This document shows, piece after piece, positions 35,074 to 45,605 of a DNA stretch of 64,000 nt (the first letter of the stretch is position 1; each line of letters starts with the position of its first letter). Made by a program: the position numbers and the translations under genes. Under the pieces are notes generated by a model. The model was not told the origin of the DNA and did no database searches. It saw only the letters and a list, made by a program, of their open reading frames with translations. Origin of the DNA: Clostridiales bacterium (GTDB lineage: Bacteria; Bacillota; Clostridia; Lachnospirales; CAG-274); the NCBI GenBank assembly GCA_018371275.1, contig JAHALF010000001.1, positions 124,001 to 188,000 of the forward strand. The letters run 5' to 3'.

Positions 35074-35961
35074 ATGAAAAATATAATATTTGTATGTACT
35101 GGCAACACTTGTCGTAGCCCTATGGCTGAAGCAATAGCTAAATCTTTATGTAAATATAAAGATATAAATATATTATCAAGAGGACTATCTGTATATAACA
35201 GCGCATCTATTAATGAAAATGCAAAAAAAGTTTTATTAGATAACAATATTAATTTATCTTCCCATACTTCAAAACCTCTTACTATTGAAGAATTTGAAAA
35301 TGCTAATTTAATATTAACTATGGAAAAAGAACATAAAAATATATTAACCCAGTTTAATAAAACTAACAATTTAACTAATAACAAAATATTTACATTGTAT
35401 GAATATGTATTAAACAAAAATTTAAATATAAGTGACCCTTTTGGCTCTGACATAAAAACATATAAACAATGTTTTAATGAAATTTATAATCTTATATCAA
35501 AAATAAATTTTAAAAATTTATCGGAGGAAACTATGATAGGTATCGGTTCAGATCATGGCGGATTTAATTTAAAAAATGAAATAATAAAATATTTAGAGCA
35601 AAATAATATTTCCTTTAAAGACTATGGCACATATTCAACAGAAGCTGTTGATTATCCAGTTTATGCAAAAAAAGTGGCTAACGATGTTGCTAATGGTACT
35701 TTAGATAAAGGTATATTAATTTGTGGGACAGGCATTGGTATATCAATAGCTGCCAATAAAGTTAAAGGTGTTCGTGCTGCTCTTTGTCATGATGTTTTTT
35801 CTGCAAAAGCAACAAGAGAGCATAATGATGCTAATATATTAACTATGGGCGAACGTGTTATAGGAACTGGACTTGCATTAGAAATAGTTAAATCATTTTT
35901 AAATACACCTTTTTCTAATGATGAAAGGCATATAAAAAGAATTAATATGATAGAAGAATAG
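35074..35961 (+). CDS. Fused protein-arginine phosphatase (YwlE-like) and ribose-5-phosphate isomerase B
   Basis: This 295-residue protein joins two enzymes that are neighbouring separate genes (ywlE-ywlF) in Bacillus. Residues 1-153 are a low-molecular-weight phosphatase with P-loop CTGNTCRS (Cys8, Arg14) and general-acid Asp in SDPFG. Thr12 in the loop, in place of the usual Ile, is the residue that gives YwlE its preference for phosphoarginine. Residues 154-295 are a full RpiB: IGSDHGGFNLK, ICGTGIGISIAANK, REHNDAN. The fusion is in frame, but GGAGG (35523-35527) sits 5 bases before an internal ATG (35533), so free RpiB can also be made. It lies in the sua5-upp cluster, as in Bacillus. Confidence 0.88.
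   Translation: MKNIIFVCTGNTCRSPMAEAIAKSLCKYKDINILSRGLSVYNSASINENAKKVLLDNNINLSSHTSKPLTIEEFENANLILTMEKEHKNILTQFNKTNNLTNNKIFTLYEYVLNKNLNISDPFGSDIKTYKQCFNEIYNLISKINFKNLSEETMIGIGSDHGGFNLKNEIIKYLEQNNISFKDYGTYSTEAVDYPVYAKKVANDVANGTLDKGILICGTGIGISIAANKVKGVRAALCHDVFSAKATREHNDANILTMGERVIGTGLALEIVKSFLNTPFSNDERHIKRINMIEE
35523..35535 (+). promoter_or_regulatory. Internal ribosome binding site and start for RpiB
   Basis: GGAGG at 35523-35527, then AAACT, then an in-frame ATG at 35533-35535, exactly at the start of the RpiB domain (residue 154 of the fusion). The codons just before are TTA TCG, so a single T-to-A change would restore a TAA stop and a separate gene. Confidence 0.7.
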
Positions 35962-35972
35962 GAGTGATTTTT

Positions 35973-36602
35973 TTGAGTAAATTATACATAGTAGACCACC
36001 CTGTTGTACAAAGTAAAGTTACTAGACTTAGAGATATAAACACAAGCAATAAAGAATTTAGAGAACTTGTAGCTGAAATAGCTAGTTTTATTTGCTATGA
36101 GGCAACAAAAGATTTAGAAACAAAAGAAATAGAAGTAGAATCTGTTCTTTGTAAAACAAAAGGTAATATTTTAAATAAAAAAGTTGGTATAGTACCTATA
36201 TTAAGAGCTGGTCTTGGTATGGTTGATGGAATATTAAATTTAATACCAAACGCTAGTATAGGTCATATAGGTCTTTATAGAGACCCAGAAACACTTTTAC
36301 CAGTAGAATATTACTGTAAGCTTCCATCATCTGATCCTTTAAACACAGATATACTTCTTATAGATCCAATGCTTGCTACTGGTGGAACTGCAATAGCTGC
36401 TATGCAATTTATTAAAGAACGTGGATTTAAAAACATTAAATTTTTGTGTTTAATATCATCTCCTGAAGGTGTTAAAAAAGTTAGTGAAGCCCATCCTGAT
36501 ATAGACATTTACACTGCTTCTTTAGATGACCACTTAAATGACCACGGATATATCATACCAGGTCTTGGAGATGCTGGAGATAGAATTTTTGGAACAAAAT
36601 AA
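35973..36602 (+). CDS. upp: Uracil phosphoribosyltransferase
   Basis: A 209-residue protein, the standard length for Upp. Motifs: VPILRAGLGMVDG (PRPP loop), LIDPMLATGGTAIAAM (PRPP-binding) and a C-terminal PGLGDAGDRIFGTK uracil-binding end. It salvages uracil to UMP. GGAG (35961-35964) lies 8 bases before a TTG at 35973, which matches the Bacillus start better than the GTG at 35964. It follows the phosphatase/RpiB fusion, the same order as in Bacillus (ywlE-ywlF-...-upp). Confidence 0.95.
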   Translation: MSKLYIVDHPVVQSKVTRLRDINTSNKEFRELVAEIASFICYEATKDLETKEIEVESVLCKTKGNILNKKVGIVPILRAGLGMVDGILNLIPNASIGHIGLYRDPETLLPVEYYCKLPSSDPLNTDILLIDPMLATGGTAIAAMQFIKERGFKNIKFLCLISSPEGVKKVSEAHPDIDIYTASLDDHLNDHGYIIPGLGDAGDRIFGTK

Positions 36603-36624
36603 GTGATTACAAGGAGGTTTTTCT

Positions 36625-37653
36625 TTGGAGCATAATTGGTTGCTATATTTAGCTGGTTTTTCAATAGCTTTTGCAGTATCAATGCTTATGACACCTTTTG
36701 CTAAAAAAATCGCATTTAAACTAAAAGCTATAGACTATCCTAAATCTAGAGGTTTAAATAAAGAGCCTATGCCAAGAATAGGTGGACTAGCTATCTTTTT
36801 AGGATTTTTAGCATCTGTTGGTATCTTGGCATTTTTTGTTGAAGATTTTCATACAAAACAGTTTTTTGGGTTTTTAACAGGTGGTATATTAATAGTAATA
36901 CTTGGTATATTTGATGATATTTATGAACTTTCACCAAAAATTAAATTTATTGTACAATTATTAGTTGCTATTATTGTTGTTTCTACTGGTACAAGAATAG
37001 ATGTTATGTCTTGGCCATTTTGGCAATATTTAAGACCTTTTAATACCATAATAACTATGGTATGGATAATAGGTCTTGTAAATGCTGTAAATCTTATAGA
37101 TGGCGTAGATGGTCTTGCGGCTGGCGTATCATCAATAGCATCACTATGTCTTATGATACTTTGTATAATATCTGGTAGCAACCTTGCTGTTGTCTTAACT
37201 GCTATATTAGCTGGGTCTTGTCTAGGATTTTTACCAAGAAACTTTAGTCCTGCAGAGATATATATGGGTGATACTGGTTCTACATTTCTAGGATATGTAT
37301 TAGCTGTAACATCTTGTATAGGTGTATATAAAAGTTACGCTGTATTATCTATTGTTATATCTATATTAGCAGTAGCATTGCCTATATTAGATACTCTATT
37401 TGCTATGATAAGAAGAGCTATTAATAGAAAACCTTTAATGAGTGCTGACAGAGGACATTTACATCATAGACTTATAGATAGTGGATATTCACATAAACAA
37501 GCTGTTATTATCCTTTATGGTCTAAGCTTATTTAGTGCTGTTATAGCCATACTTATAGCTATACAAAACTATCAAGCAACTATTGTAGTATTTATATTTT
37601 TCTTAATATTAACATTGATGATGTATGTATATAAAAGTCGTACACAAAATTAA
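36625..37653 (+). CDS. tagO: Undecaprenyl-phosphate GlcNAc-1-phosphate transferase (TagO/WecA type)
   Basis: This 342-residue membrane enzyme has ten or so hydrophobic segments and the MraY/WecA superfamily motifs: GLAIFLGF, the FDDIYELSPKIKF Asp pair, VNLIDGVDGLAAG, IYMGDTGSTFLGY and the cytoplasmic HLHHRLIDSG loop, which marks the TagO/WecA group rather than MraY. It loads a sugar-1-phosphate on undecaprenyl phosphate for teichoic acid or other surface glycan synthesis. AAGGAGG sets the TTG start. The rest of the pathway is not in the window. Confidence 0.9.
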   Translation: MEHNWLLYLAGFSIAFAVSMLMTPFAKKIAFKLKAIDYPKSRGLNKEPMPRIGGLAIFLGFLASVGILAFFVEDFHTKQFFGFLTGGILIVILGIFDDIYELSPKIKFIVQLLVAIIVVSTGTRIDVMSWPFWQYLRPFNTIITMVWIIGLVNAVNLIDGVDGLAAGVSSIASLCLMILCIISGSNLAVVLTAILAGSCLGFLPRNFSPAEIYMGDTGSTFLGYVLAVTSCIGVYKSYAVLSIVISILAVALPILDTLFAMIRRAINRKPLMSADRGHLHHRLIDSGYSHKQAVIILYGLSLFSAVIAILIAIQNYQATIVVFIFFLILTLMMYVYKSRTQN

Positions 37654-37668
37654 TAAATATTCTCATAT

Positions 37669-37703
37669 AAAAAGGCTATATAACTAAAGTATATAGCCTT
37701 TTT
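37669..37703. terminator. Bidirectional terminator between tagO and rpoC
   Basis: Perfect 14-bp stem (37669-37682 with 37690-37703), 7-base loop, with A- and T-runs on the two sides. It serves both the rightward tagO and the leftward rpoC. Confidence 0.92.
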
Positions 37704-37709
37704 ATTGTA

Positions 37710-40700
37710 TTATATAATTGCATCATCTGTATAAGTGTTTTGTACTAAATTATCTTGCCCCATTAAATCTTTTTCCTTATCTAATCTTAAATCTATTTTT
37801 CTATAAGTTTGCATACCTGTACCTGCTGGTATAAGTTTACCTATAATAACATTTTCTTTAAGACCAATAAGAGGATCTATCTTACCTTTTATAGCTGCTT
37901 CTGTAAGAACTTTAGTTGTTTCTTGGAAAGATGCAGCAGAAAGGAATGACTCTGTAGCAAGGGCTGCTTTTGTTATACCTAAAAGAACACGAGATCCATT
38001 AGCCTCTTCTAACCCTTCTTCTCTCATATGATTATTAGTTTCATCATATTCTAACCAATCTATTAAGCTACCTGGTAGAAAGTCAGTATCCCCTGGTTCT
38101 TCAATTTTAGTACGTTTAAGCATTTGTCTAACAATAACTTCAATGTGTTTATCATTAATATCAACCCCTTGTAAACGATATACACGTTGAACTTCTTGAA
38201 GCATATAATCTTGAACGCCTCTAATACCTTTTATTCTAAGTATATCGTGAGGATTTATACTACCTTCTGTAAGTTCATCACCAGCTTCTATATAATCCCC
38301 ATTTAATACTTTTATACGCGAACCATAAGGTATAAGGTACTCTTTTATTTCACCATTATCATCCATAACAGTAACTTCACGTTTATTTTTAGTTTCTGTA
38401 ATAGAAACTTTTCCACCAAACTCTGCTATTATAGCAAGCCCTTTTGGTTTTCTAGCCTCAAATAACTCATCAACACGAGGAAGACCTTGTGTAAGGTCAG
38501 TACCACCAGAAACCCCTCCTGTGTGGAACGTACGCATTGTGAGCTGAGTACCTGGTTCTCCAATAGATTGAGCAGCAATAATACCTACTGCCTCCCCTAT
38601 TCTAACAACACGACCACTAGCCATATTTGCACCATAACATTTGGAGCAAACACCTTTTCTAGATCTACAAGATAAGATATTTCTTATAAGAACTTTTTCA
38701 ATTCCTAATTTTTCAACTAAATCTGCTTGGTCTGGTGTAATCATACTATCTGCTTCTACTATTATTTCTCCATTTTCTGGATTTCTAATATCTTCAACAG
38801 AATATCTCCCCCTTATCCTATCAGATAAAGGTTCAATAGTTTCTTGACCGTCCATAAATGCTTTAACCCACATACCTGGCACTTCGCCAGTTTCTTCTGC
38901 ACAATCAAACTCTCTAATAATAATATCTTGAGATACATCAACTAGTCTTCTTGTTAAATAACCAGAGTCTGCTGTTCTAAGGGCTGTATCTGAAAGACCT
39001 TTTCTAGCTCCATGTGCAGAAATAAAGTATTCTTGAACTGTAAGACCTTCACGGAAGTTAGCTTTAATAGGTAATTCTATAGTTTCACCAGAAGGTGATG
39101 CCATAAGACCACGCATACCTGCAAGCTGTTTAATCTGTCTATTAGAACCCCTTGCACCAGAGTGTGCCATCATATAAATATCATTATATTTACCAAGCCC
39201 TGCTAAAAGTGCATTTGTTATTTTATCATCGGCCGCTTCCCAAGCTTTAATTACTTTAAAATGTCTTTCTTCATCTGTCATAAGACCACGTCTAAACATT
39301 TTAGTTATTTTATCAACTTCTTTATCTGCTTCTTCAAGAAAACCTTCTTTTTCTTGTGGAATTTCCATATCTGATACAGAAACTGTTAAAGCACCTTTTG
39401 TAGAAAACTTAAATCCTAAGTTTTTAATATTATCCAACATTTTTGCAGTATCTGTTGCAGAATGTTTATTTATACAACGATTAATTATTTTACCAAGTGC
39501 CTTTTTATCGCATAAGAAATCTACTTCAAATTCAAATTTATTTTCTTCTTTTGTTCTATCAACAAAACCTATGTCTTGAGGTATTATTTCATTAAATATT
39601 ATTCTACCAACAGTAGTGTTAACTATTTTACTTTCAGAAACACCATCTTCATTTTTCATAGTTCTTCTTACTTTAATTTTTGCGTGTAAGCTTACAATAT
39701 GATTATCATAAGCTAAAATAGCCTCATTTTCATCTTTAAAGATTTTACCTTCACCTATTTCTCCATCTTTTTCAAGAGTTAAATAATAAATTCCAAGTAC
39801 CATATCTTGAGATGGAACTGTAACTGGTTCACCATCTGATGGTTTTAAAAGGTTATTAGGTGCAAGTAATAAAAATCTACATTCTGCCTGAGCTTCTACT
39901 GATAAAGGAACGTGAACAGCCATTTGGTCACCATCAAAGTCAGCATTATAAGCTGTACAAACAAGCGGATGTAACTTTAATGCACGACCTTCTACTAAAA
40001 CTGGCTCGAATGCTTGAATACCAAGTCTATGAAGTGTAGGAGCACGATTAAGCATTACTGGATGCTCTTTAATAACTTCTTCTAAAACGTCCCATACTTC
40101 TCTTTGTAGTCTTTCTACCATACGTTTAGCAGATTTAATATTATGAGATATACCATCTTCTACAAGCTTTTTCATTACAAATGGTTTAAAAAGCTCTATT
40201 GCCATTTCTTTTGGTAATCCACATTGATATATTTTAAGATTAGGACCAACAACTATAACAGAACGTCCAGAATAGTCAACACGTTTACCTAAAAGGTTTT
40301 GTCTAAAACGGCCTTGCTTACCTTTTAAAAGGTCAGAAAGAGATTTTAAACTTCTATTACCAGGTCCTGTAACTGGTCTTCCTCTCCTACCATTGTCAAT
40401 AAGTGCATCTACTGCTTCTTGTAACATTCTTTTTTCATTTCTTACAATAATATCCGGAGCACCAAGGTCTAAAAGTCTTTTAAGACGATTATTTCTATTT
40501 ATTACTCTTCTATAAAGGTCATTTAAGTCAGATGTTGCAAATCTACCACCATCAAGTTGAACCATAGGTCTAATATCTGGAGGTATTACTGGCAGATTAT
40601 CTAATATCATCCATTCTGGTTTATTATTAGATACCCTAAATGATTCTATAACCTCTAACTTTTTAATTATTTTTATTCTTTTTTGTCCTGTACTATCTTT

Positions 40701-41300
40701 AAGCTGAGATTTAAGCTCTTTAGATTCTTTTTCTAAGTCTATTTGTTGTAATAGAATTTTTACAGCTTCAGCACCCATACCAACAGTAAAAGTGTTACCA
40801 AATTTATCATAAGCTTCTCTATATTCACTTTCAGTTAAAAGGTCTTTATAAGATAAAGATGTATTACCAGCGTCTAAAACAACATAACTTGCAAAATATA
40901 ATATTTTTTCTAAAGCACGTGGACTCATACCAAGTATAATACCCATACGGCTAGGGATACCTTTAAAATACCATATATGAGATACTGGGGCTGCCAATTC
41001 AATATGCCCCATTCTCTCACGTCTTACTTTAGATTTTGTTATTTCAACACCACATCTATCACAAACTATCCCTTTATATCTAACTCTTTTAAATTTTCCA
41101 CAATGACATTCCCAATCTCTTTGTGGTCCAAATATTCTTTCGCAAAAAAGACCATCCTTTTCCGGTTTTAAAGTTCTATAGTTTATAGTTTCAGGTTTTT
41201 TAACCTCACCTCTAGACCATTCGCGTATTTTTTCAGGAGATGCTAATCCAATCTTAATAGAATCAAAAATTATAGATTGTTCACTACTTTGTGCACTCAT
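37710..41300 (-). CDS. rpoC: RNA polymerase beta' subunit
   Basis: The 1196-residue beta' subunit has the N-terminal Zn finger (CHCGKFKRVRYKGIVCDRCG), the catalytic metal-binding NADFDGDQMAVH loop, the bridge-helix region (GARGSNRQIKQLAGMRGLM) and the trigger loop (TADSGYLTRRLVDV). The second zinc site is CRSRKGVCSKCYG. The length is the usual one for Firmicutes, without large inserts. It starts 21 bases after rpoB stops and ends at a bidirectional terminator. No rpsL, rpsG or fusA follows; the next gene is the convergent tagO. Confidence 0.98.
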   Translation of the reverse strand: MSAQSSEQSIIFDSIKIGLASPEKIREWSRGEVKKPETINYRTLKPEKDGLFCERIFGPQRDWECHCGKFKRVRYKGIVCDRCGVEITKSKVRRERMGHIELAAPVSHIWYFKGIPSRMGIILGMSPRALEKILYFASYVVLDAGNTSLSYKDLLTESEYREAYDKFGNTFTVGMGAEAVKILLQQIDLEKESKELKSQLKDSTGQKRIKIIKKLEVIESFRVSNNKPEWMILDNLPVIPPDIRPMVQLDGGRFATSDLNDLYRRVINRNNRLKRLLDLGAPDIIVRNEKRMLQEAVDALIDNGRRGRPVTGPGNRSLKSLSDLLKGKQGRFRQNLLGKRVDYSGRSVIVVGPNLKIYQCGLPKEMAIELFKPFVMKKLVEDGISHNIKSAKRMVERLQREVWDVLEEVIKEHPVMLNRAPTLHRLGIQAFEPVLVEGRALKLHPLVCTAYNADFDGDQMAVHVPLSVEAQAECRFLLLAPNNLLKPSDGEPVTVPSQDMVLGIYYLTLEKDGEIGEGKIFKDENEAILAYDNHIVSLHAKIKVRRTMKNEDGVSESKIVNTTVGRIIFNEIIPQDIGFVDRTKEENKFEFEVDFLCDKKALGKIINRCINKHSATDTAKMLDNIKNLGFKFSTKGALTVSVSDMEIPQEKEGFLEEADKEVDKITKMFRRGLMTDEERHFKVIKAWEAADDKITNALLAGLGKYNDIYMMAHSGARGSNRQIKQLAGMRGLMASPSGETIELPIKANFREGLTVQEYFISAHGARKGLSDTALRTADSGYLTRRLVDVSQDIIIREFDCAEETGEVPGMWVKAFMDGQETIEPLSDRIRGRYSVEDIRNPENGEIIVEADSMITPDQADLVEKLGIEKVLIRNILSCRSRKGVCSKCYGANMASGRVVRIGEAVGIIAAQSIGEPGTQLTMRTFHTGGVSGGTDLTQGLPRVDELFEARKPKGLAIIAEFGGKVSITETKNKREVTVMDDNGEIKEYLIPYGSRIKVLNGDYIEAGDELTEGSINPHDILRIKGIRGVQDYMLQEVQRVYRLQGVDINDKHIEVIVRQMLKRTKIEEPGDTDFLPGSLIDWLEYDETNNHMREEGLEEANGSRVLLGITKAALATESFLSAASFQETTKVLTEAAIKGKIDPLIGLKENVIIGKLIPAGTGMQTYRKIDLRLDKEKDLMGQDNLVQNTYTDDAII

Positions 41301-41321
41301 ATAACACCTTTCTCCTTTCTA

Positions 41322-44300
41322 TTATTCATCAAAATTATCTTCGTTATTAAAATCTTTTCCTAAATCTGCAAAGATATCATCATCAAAATCATCTAAATTT
41401 AAATCCATATCTTCTTCTAATAACATATCTTCTTCTGCAGGGTCAACCTCATCATACTCTGGTATTTCATCTATAGTAAAGTCACCTTGTAAAACATTTG
41501 TTAAAATATCTGTATTAGTTTCTTCTTCTGTTCCTTCAATATTTACATTTACAGAAATTGTATCTCCCTCTTCAATAGATTCTTTAATTTCAACTTCTGT
41601 AGAATCCTCTAAAAGAACACGAACATCTAAACCTAATGCTTGAAGCTCTTTTAACAATACTTTAAATGACTCTGGAATACCTGGTTCTGGTATATTTTCG
41701 CCTTTAACAATGGCTTCATATGTTTTAACACGTCCAACTATATCATCAGATTTAACTGTTAATATTTCTTGAAGAGTATATGATGCACCATAAGCTTCAA
41801 GAGCCCAAACTTCCATTTCTCCAAACCTTTGTCCACCAAATTGTGCTTTACCACCAAGTGGTTGTTGTGTAACTAAAGAATATGGACCTGTTGAACGAGC
41901 ATGAATTTTATCATCTACAAGGTGATGTAATTTAAGATAGTGCATAAATCCTACTGTTGTAGCATTATCAAATTCTTCACCTGTTCTACCATCTCTAAGT
42001 TTTATTTTACCAGTATGATTAAGCTTAACACCACGCCACTCTTCTCTATGGGCTTTATTTTTGTCTAAATAATCAAATATCTCATCATTAAGTTTATCTT
42101 TCCATTTAGCTTCAAATTCTTCCCAAGGTGTATTAGCATAATCGTTTGCAAGCTCTAAAGTTTCCATAATATCTTCTTCATTAGCGCCATCAAATACTGG
42201 CGTAGCTATTTTCCAATCTAAAACCTTAGCTGCTAATGATAGATGTATCTCTAATACTTGACCAATGTTCATACGAGAAGGAACACCAAGTGGATTTAAA
42301 ACTATATCAAGTGGTCTACCATTTGGTAAGAAAGGCATATCTTCTACTGGTAAAACGCGAGATACAACCCCTTTATTACCATGACGACCAGCCATCTTAT
42401 CACCAACTGATATTTTTCTTTTTTGGGCTATATAAACACGAACAAGTTTATTAACACCTGGTGGCAATTCATCACCATTTTCACGAGTAAATATTTTAAC
42501 GTCTACAATTATACCACATTCACCATGAGGAACTCTTAAAGATGTATCTCTAACTTCACGTGCTTTTTCTCCAAAAATAGCTCTTAAAAGTCTTTCTTCT
42601 GCTGTAAGCTCTGTTTCTCCTTTAGGAGTAACTTTACCTACAAGTATATCATTAGGAGCAACTTCTGCACCAATTCTAATAATACCACTCTCTGTTAAAT
42701 CTCTTAAAGCATCATCACCAACATTTGGTATATCTCTTGTTATTTCTTCTGGCCCAAGTTTAGTATCTCTGGCCTCACATTCATATTCTTCTATATGAAT
42801 AGAAGTATATACATCTTCTGCTACAAGTCTTTCACTAAGTAAAACTGCATCTTCATAGTTATAACCTTCCCAAGTCATAAACCCTATAAGAGGATTTTTA
42901 CCAAGAGCAAGCTCTCCATCTTTTGTAGAAGGTCCATCTGCAATAATATCTCCTGCTTTTACTATATCACCTTTAGAAATAATAGGTTTTTGATTCATAC
43001 AGTTACTTTGGTTACTTCTTTTAAATTTACTAAGTTTGTATCTATCTTTTCTACCTTCATTAGTTTTTATAACAATTTCTGAAGCATCTACTTTTTCCAC
43101 AATACCATTATTTTTAGCAACCATAACAACACCAGAGTCTTTAGCAGTTTTATGCTCCATACCAGTACCAACAACTGGTGCTTCTGTTGTTAAAAGAGGA
43201 ACAGCCTGACGTTGCATATTTGAGCCCATTAACGCTCTTGTAACGTCATCATTTTCAAGGAAAGGTATTAAAGCTGTGGCAACAGAAACAAGCTGTTTAG
43301 GAGATACGTCCATAAGGTCAATTTTGTTTGGTTCTATCTCCACATTATCTTCCCCAAGTCTAGCTGTAACTTTAGGGTGAATAAACTCACCATTTTCATT
43401 TAAAGGCTCATTAGCTTGAGCTATAACATAATTTTCTTCTTCATCAGCAGTAATATATATAAATTCATTAATAACTCTAGGCTTATCCCCAGATTTATCT
43501 ATTTTTCTATAAGGAGCTTCTATAAATCCATATTGATTTATTTTAGCAAATGTAGCAAGAGAGTTTATAAGCCCGATATTTGGACCCTCTGGAGTTTCAA
43601 TAGGACACATACGACCATAATGTGATGTATGTACGTCCCTAACTTCAAACCCTGCTCTATCTCTTGATAATCCTCCAGGACCCAAAGCAGATAGACGTCT
43701 TTTATGTGTCATTTCACTAAGTGGATTATTTTGATCCATAAACTGTGATAACTGGGAACTTCCAAAGAACTCTTTTATAACAGCTGTTACTGGCTTAATA
43801 TTTATTAAAGCTTGAGGTGTTATTGTTTCTAATGTTTGAGTGTTCATTCTTTCTTTTACAACTCTTTCCATACGGGAAAGACCTATTCTAAATTGATTTT
43901 GTAAAAGCTCTCCAACAGCTCTAATACGTCTATTACCAAGATGATCTATATCATCTGGAGCACCAACACCATAATCTAAATGTATATTATAGTTAATACT
44001 AGCCATAATATCTTCAAAAGTAATATGCTTTGGTACTAATCTTTGAATATTAGCGCCTATTTTATATATTAAATCATCTTTATCATCAGCAACTTCTAAT
44101 AATTCCATTAAAACTGGATAATAAACATCTTCTTTTATACCAACTTCTTCTTTTTTAATTCCATAAGATTTTAGATAATCTGTAGCGTCAACTGTAAGAT
44201 TTCCTATAACTTTACAAACTCTATCATCTTCTACATATATATTAATATAAGGTATACCTGCATTTTGTATTTTATCTGCTATTTCATTAGTTATTTTATC

Positions 44301-45230
44301 CCCTTCATTAGCCAATATTTCGCCAGTAGAGGTATCTACTACATTTTCTGCAAGTTTAAATCCTTTAGTTCTATTTTTATATGATAATTTTTTATTAAAT
44401 TTATATCTACCTACACGTGCAAGGTCATATCTTTTTGGGTCATAAAACATACTTGTAAGTAATGACTGAGCACTTTCTACTGTTGGAGGTTCGCCTGGTC
44501 TTATTTTTTTGTATACCTCTAATAATCCCTCTTCATATGTTTTAGCAATATCTTTTTCTATAGTAGCAAAGATTTTACCCTCTTCACCAAAATATTGAAT
44601 AATTTCTTCATCAGTCCCAATACCTAAAGCACGTATTAAAGATGTTACTGGTAGCTTACGGTTTCTATCTACCCTAACATAAAACACATCATTAGAATCT
44701 GTTTCATATTCAAGCCAAGCACCTCTATTTGGTATAACAGTAGAGCTTATAAGATTTTTACCAACCTTATCTTTTTCCATAGCATAATAGATACCAGGAG
44801 AGCGAACAAGCTGACTAACTATAACACGTTCTGCACCATTTATAATAAATGTGCCTGTATCCGTCATTAAAGGAAAATCACCCATAAAAATCTCTTGCTC
44901 TTTTATTTCATCATCTTTTTTATTAGTAAGCCTTGTTTTTACTCTTAAAGCTGTTGCATAGTTTGCATCTCTTTCTTTACATTCAGCAATAGAATATCTA
45001 GGTTCATCATCTAGCTTAAACCCAATAAATTCAAGTATAAGGTTGTTGCTATGGTCTGTTATTGGTGATATATCTTCAAACACTTCTTTAAGACCTTCTT
45101 CAATAAACCAATCATAGCTATCTTTTTGAAGAGCAAGAAGATTAGGCATTTCTAAAACTTCGTCAATCCTTGAGTAGCTCATACGAACAACGTCGCCTAG
45201 CTTAATTGGCTGTATTCTACTTTTCTCCAC
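41322..45230 (-). CDS. rpoB: RNA polymerase beta subunit
   Basis: This 1302-residue beta subunit is complete. The rifampicin region (GSSQLSQFMDQNNPLSEM, THKRRLSALGPGGL) has the wild-type Asp, His and Ser at the common resistance positions. The C-terminal clamp part (GGKAQFGGQRFGEMEVWALEA) is normal and is followed by an unusually acidic tail of about 80 residues. Upstream lie no rplJ/rplL genes; instead an unusual 385-bp leader with a strong promoter drives rpoB directly. Confidence 0.98.
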   Translation of the reverse strand: MEKSRIQPIKLGDVVRMSYSRIDEVLEMPNLLALQKDSYDWFIEEGLKEVFEDISPITDHSNNLILEFIGFKLDDEPRYSIAECKERDANYATALRVKTRLTNKKDDEIKEQEIFMGDFPLMTDTGTFIINGAERVIVSQLVRSPGIYYAMEKDKVGKNLISSTVIPNRGAWLEYETDSNDVFYVRVDRNRKLPVTSLIRALGIGTDEEIIQYFGEEGKIFATIEKDIAKTYEEGLLEVYKKIRPGEPPTVESAQSLLTSMFYDPKRYDLARVGRYKFNKKLSYKNRTKGFKLAENVVDTSTGEILANEGDKITNEIADKIQNAGIPYINIYVEDDRVCKVIGNLTVDATDYLKSYGIKKEEVGIKEDVYYPVLMELLEVADDKDDLIYKIGANIQRLVPKHITFEDIMASINYNIHLDYGVGAPDDIDHLGNRRIRAVGELLQNQFRIGLSRMERVVKERMNTQTLETITPQALINIKPVTAVIKEFFGSSQLSQFMDQNNPLSEMTHKRRLSALGPGGLSRDRAGFEVRDVHTSHYGRMCPIETPEGPNIGLINSLATFAKINQYGFIEAPYRKIDKSGDKPRVINEFIYITADEEENYVIAQANEPLNENGEFIHPKVTARLGEDNVEIEPNKIDLMDVSPKQLVSVATALIPFLENDDVTRALMGSNMQRQAVPLLTTEAPVVGTGMEHKTAKDSGVVMVAKNNGIVEKVDASEIVIKTNEGRKDRYKLSKFKRSNQSNCMNQKPIISKGDIVKAGDIIADGPSTKDGELALGKNPLIGFMTWEGYNYEDAVLLSERLVAEDVYTSIHIEEYECEARDTKLGPEEITRDIPNVGDDALRDLTESGIIRIGAEVAPNDILVGKVTPKGETELTAEERLLRAIFGEKAREVRDTSLRVPHGECGIIVDVKIFTRENGDELPPGVNKLVRVYIAQKRKISVGDKMAGRHGNKGVVSRVLPVEDMPFLPNGRPLDIVLNPLGVPSRMNIGQVLEIHLSLAAKVLDWKIATPVFDGANEEDIMETLELANDYANTPWEEFEAKWKDKLNDEIFDYLDKNKAHREEWRGVKLNHTGKIKLRDGRTGEEFDNATTVGFMHYLKLHHLVDDKIHARSTGPYSLVTQQPLGGKAQFGGQRFGEMEVWALEAYGASYTLQEILTVKSDDIVGRVKTYEAIVKGENIPEPGIPESFKVLLKELQALGLDVRVLLEDSTEVEIKESIEEGDTISVNVNIEGTEEETNTDILTNVLQGDFTIDEIPEYDEVDPAEEDMLLEEDMDLNLDDFDDDIFADLGKDFNNEDNFDE

Positions 45231-45517
45231 GGCACTACACTCCTTAAATATATTTTAAGCTTTATAAAAGCTTTATTATTTATAAGTATTTAAAACGCAA
45301 AAAATTACCGAATACTCTTTAATTTTTTTAAAATTTTGTGTTCGGCTAATAAGATTATATAAAATTAAATTAAATGGTTGTAATACATAAAATAAATACA
45401 CCCTTTTCTAATTTTACTAATTTAATAAATTTTTTTTGTTTAAAACCTAATTTTTAGTAATAATATACAATTTTTCAAATTTATTATCACTATTTATATC
45501 TATTGATAGATTTTTTA

Positions 45518-45546
45518 ATTCTATCATATTTTCTAGTATTTGTCAA
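45518..45546 (-). promoter_or_regulatory. Strong promoter of rpoB-rpoC
   Basis: On the minus strand: perfect TTGACA (45541-45546), 17-base spacer, TAGAAT (45518-45523). The spacer ends with ATGA next to the -10. Confidence 0.75.
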
Positions 45547-45568
45547 TATAATTTTAACAATTTTTAAT

Positions 45569-45605
45569 AAATAAAATGCAAGGCTTATACCTTGCACTTT
45601 ATTTA
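45569..45605 (-). terminator. Terminator after the sugar-ABC ATPase
   Basis: TGCAAGG (45577-45583) pairs with CCTTGCA (45590-45596) over a 6-base loop; A/T flanks extend the stem with one mismatch. On the minus strand a T-rich tail follows. Confidence 0.85.

Noticed and set aside
45308..45345. L10-binding leader of an rplJ operon
   Set aside because: There is no rplJ/rplL next to it, and the hairpin is followed by a T run, which looks more like an attenuator; left as an unproven leader structure.
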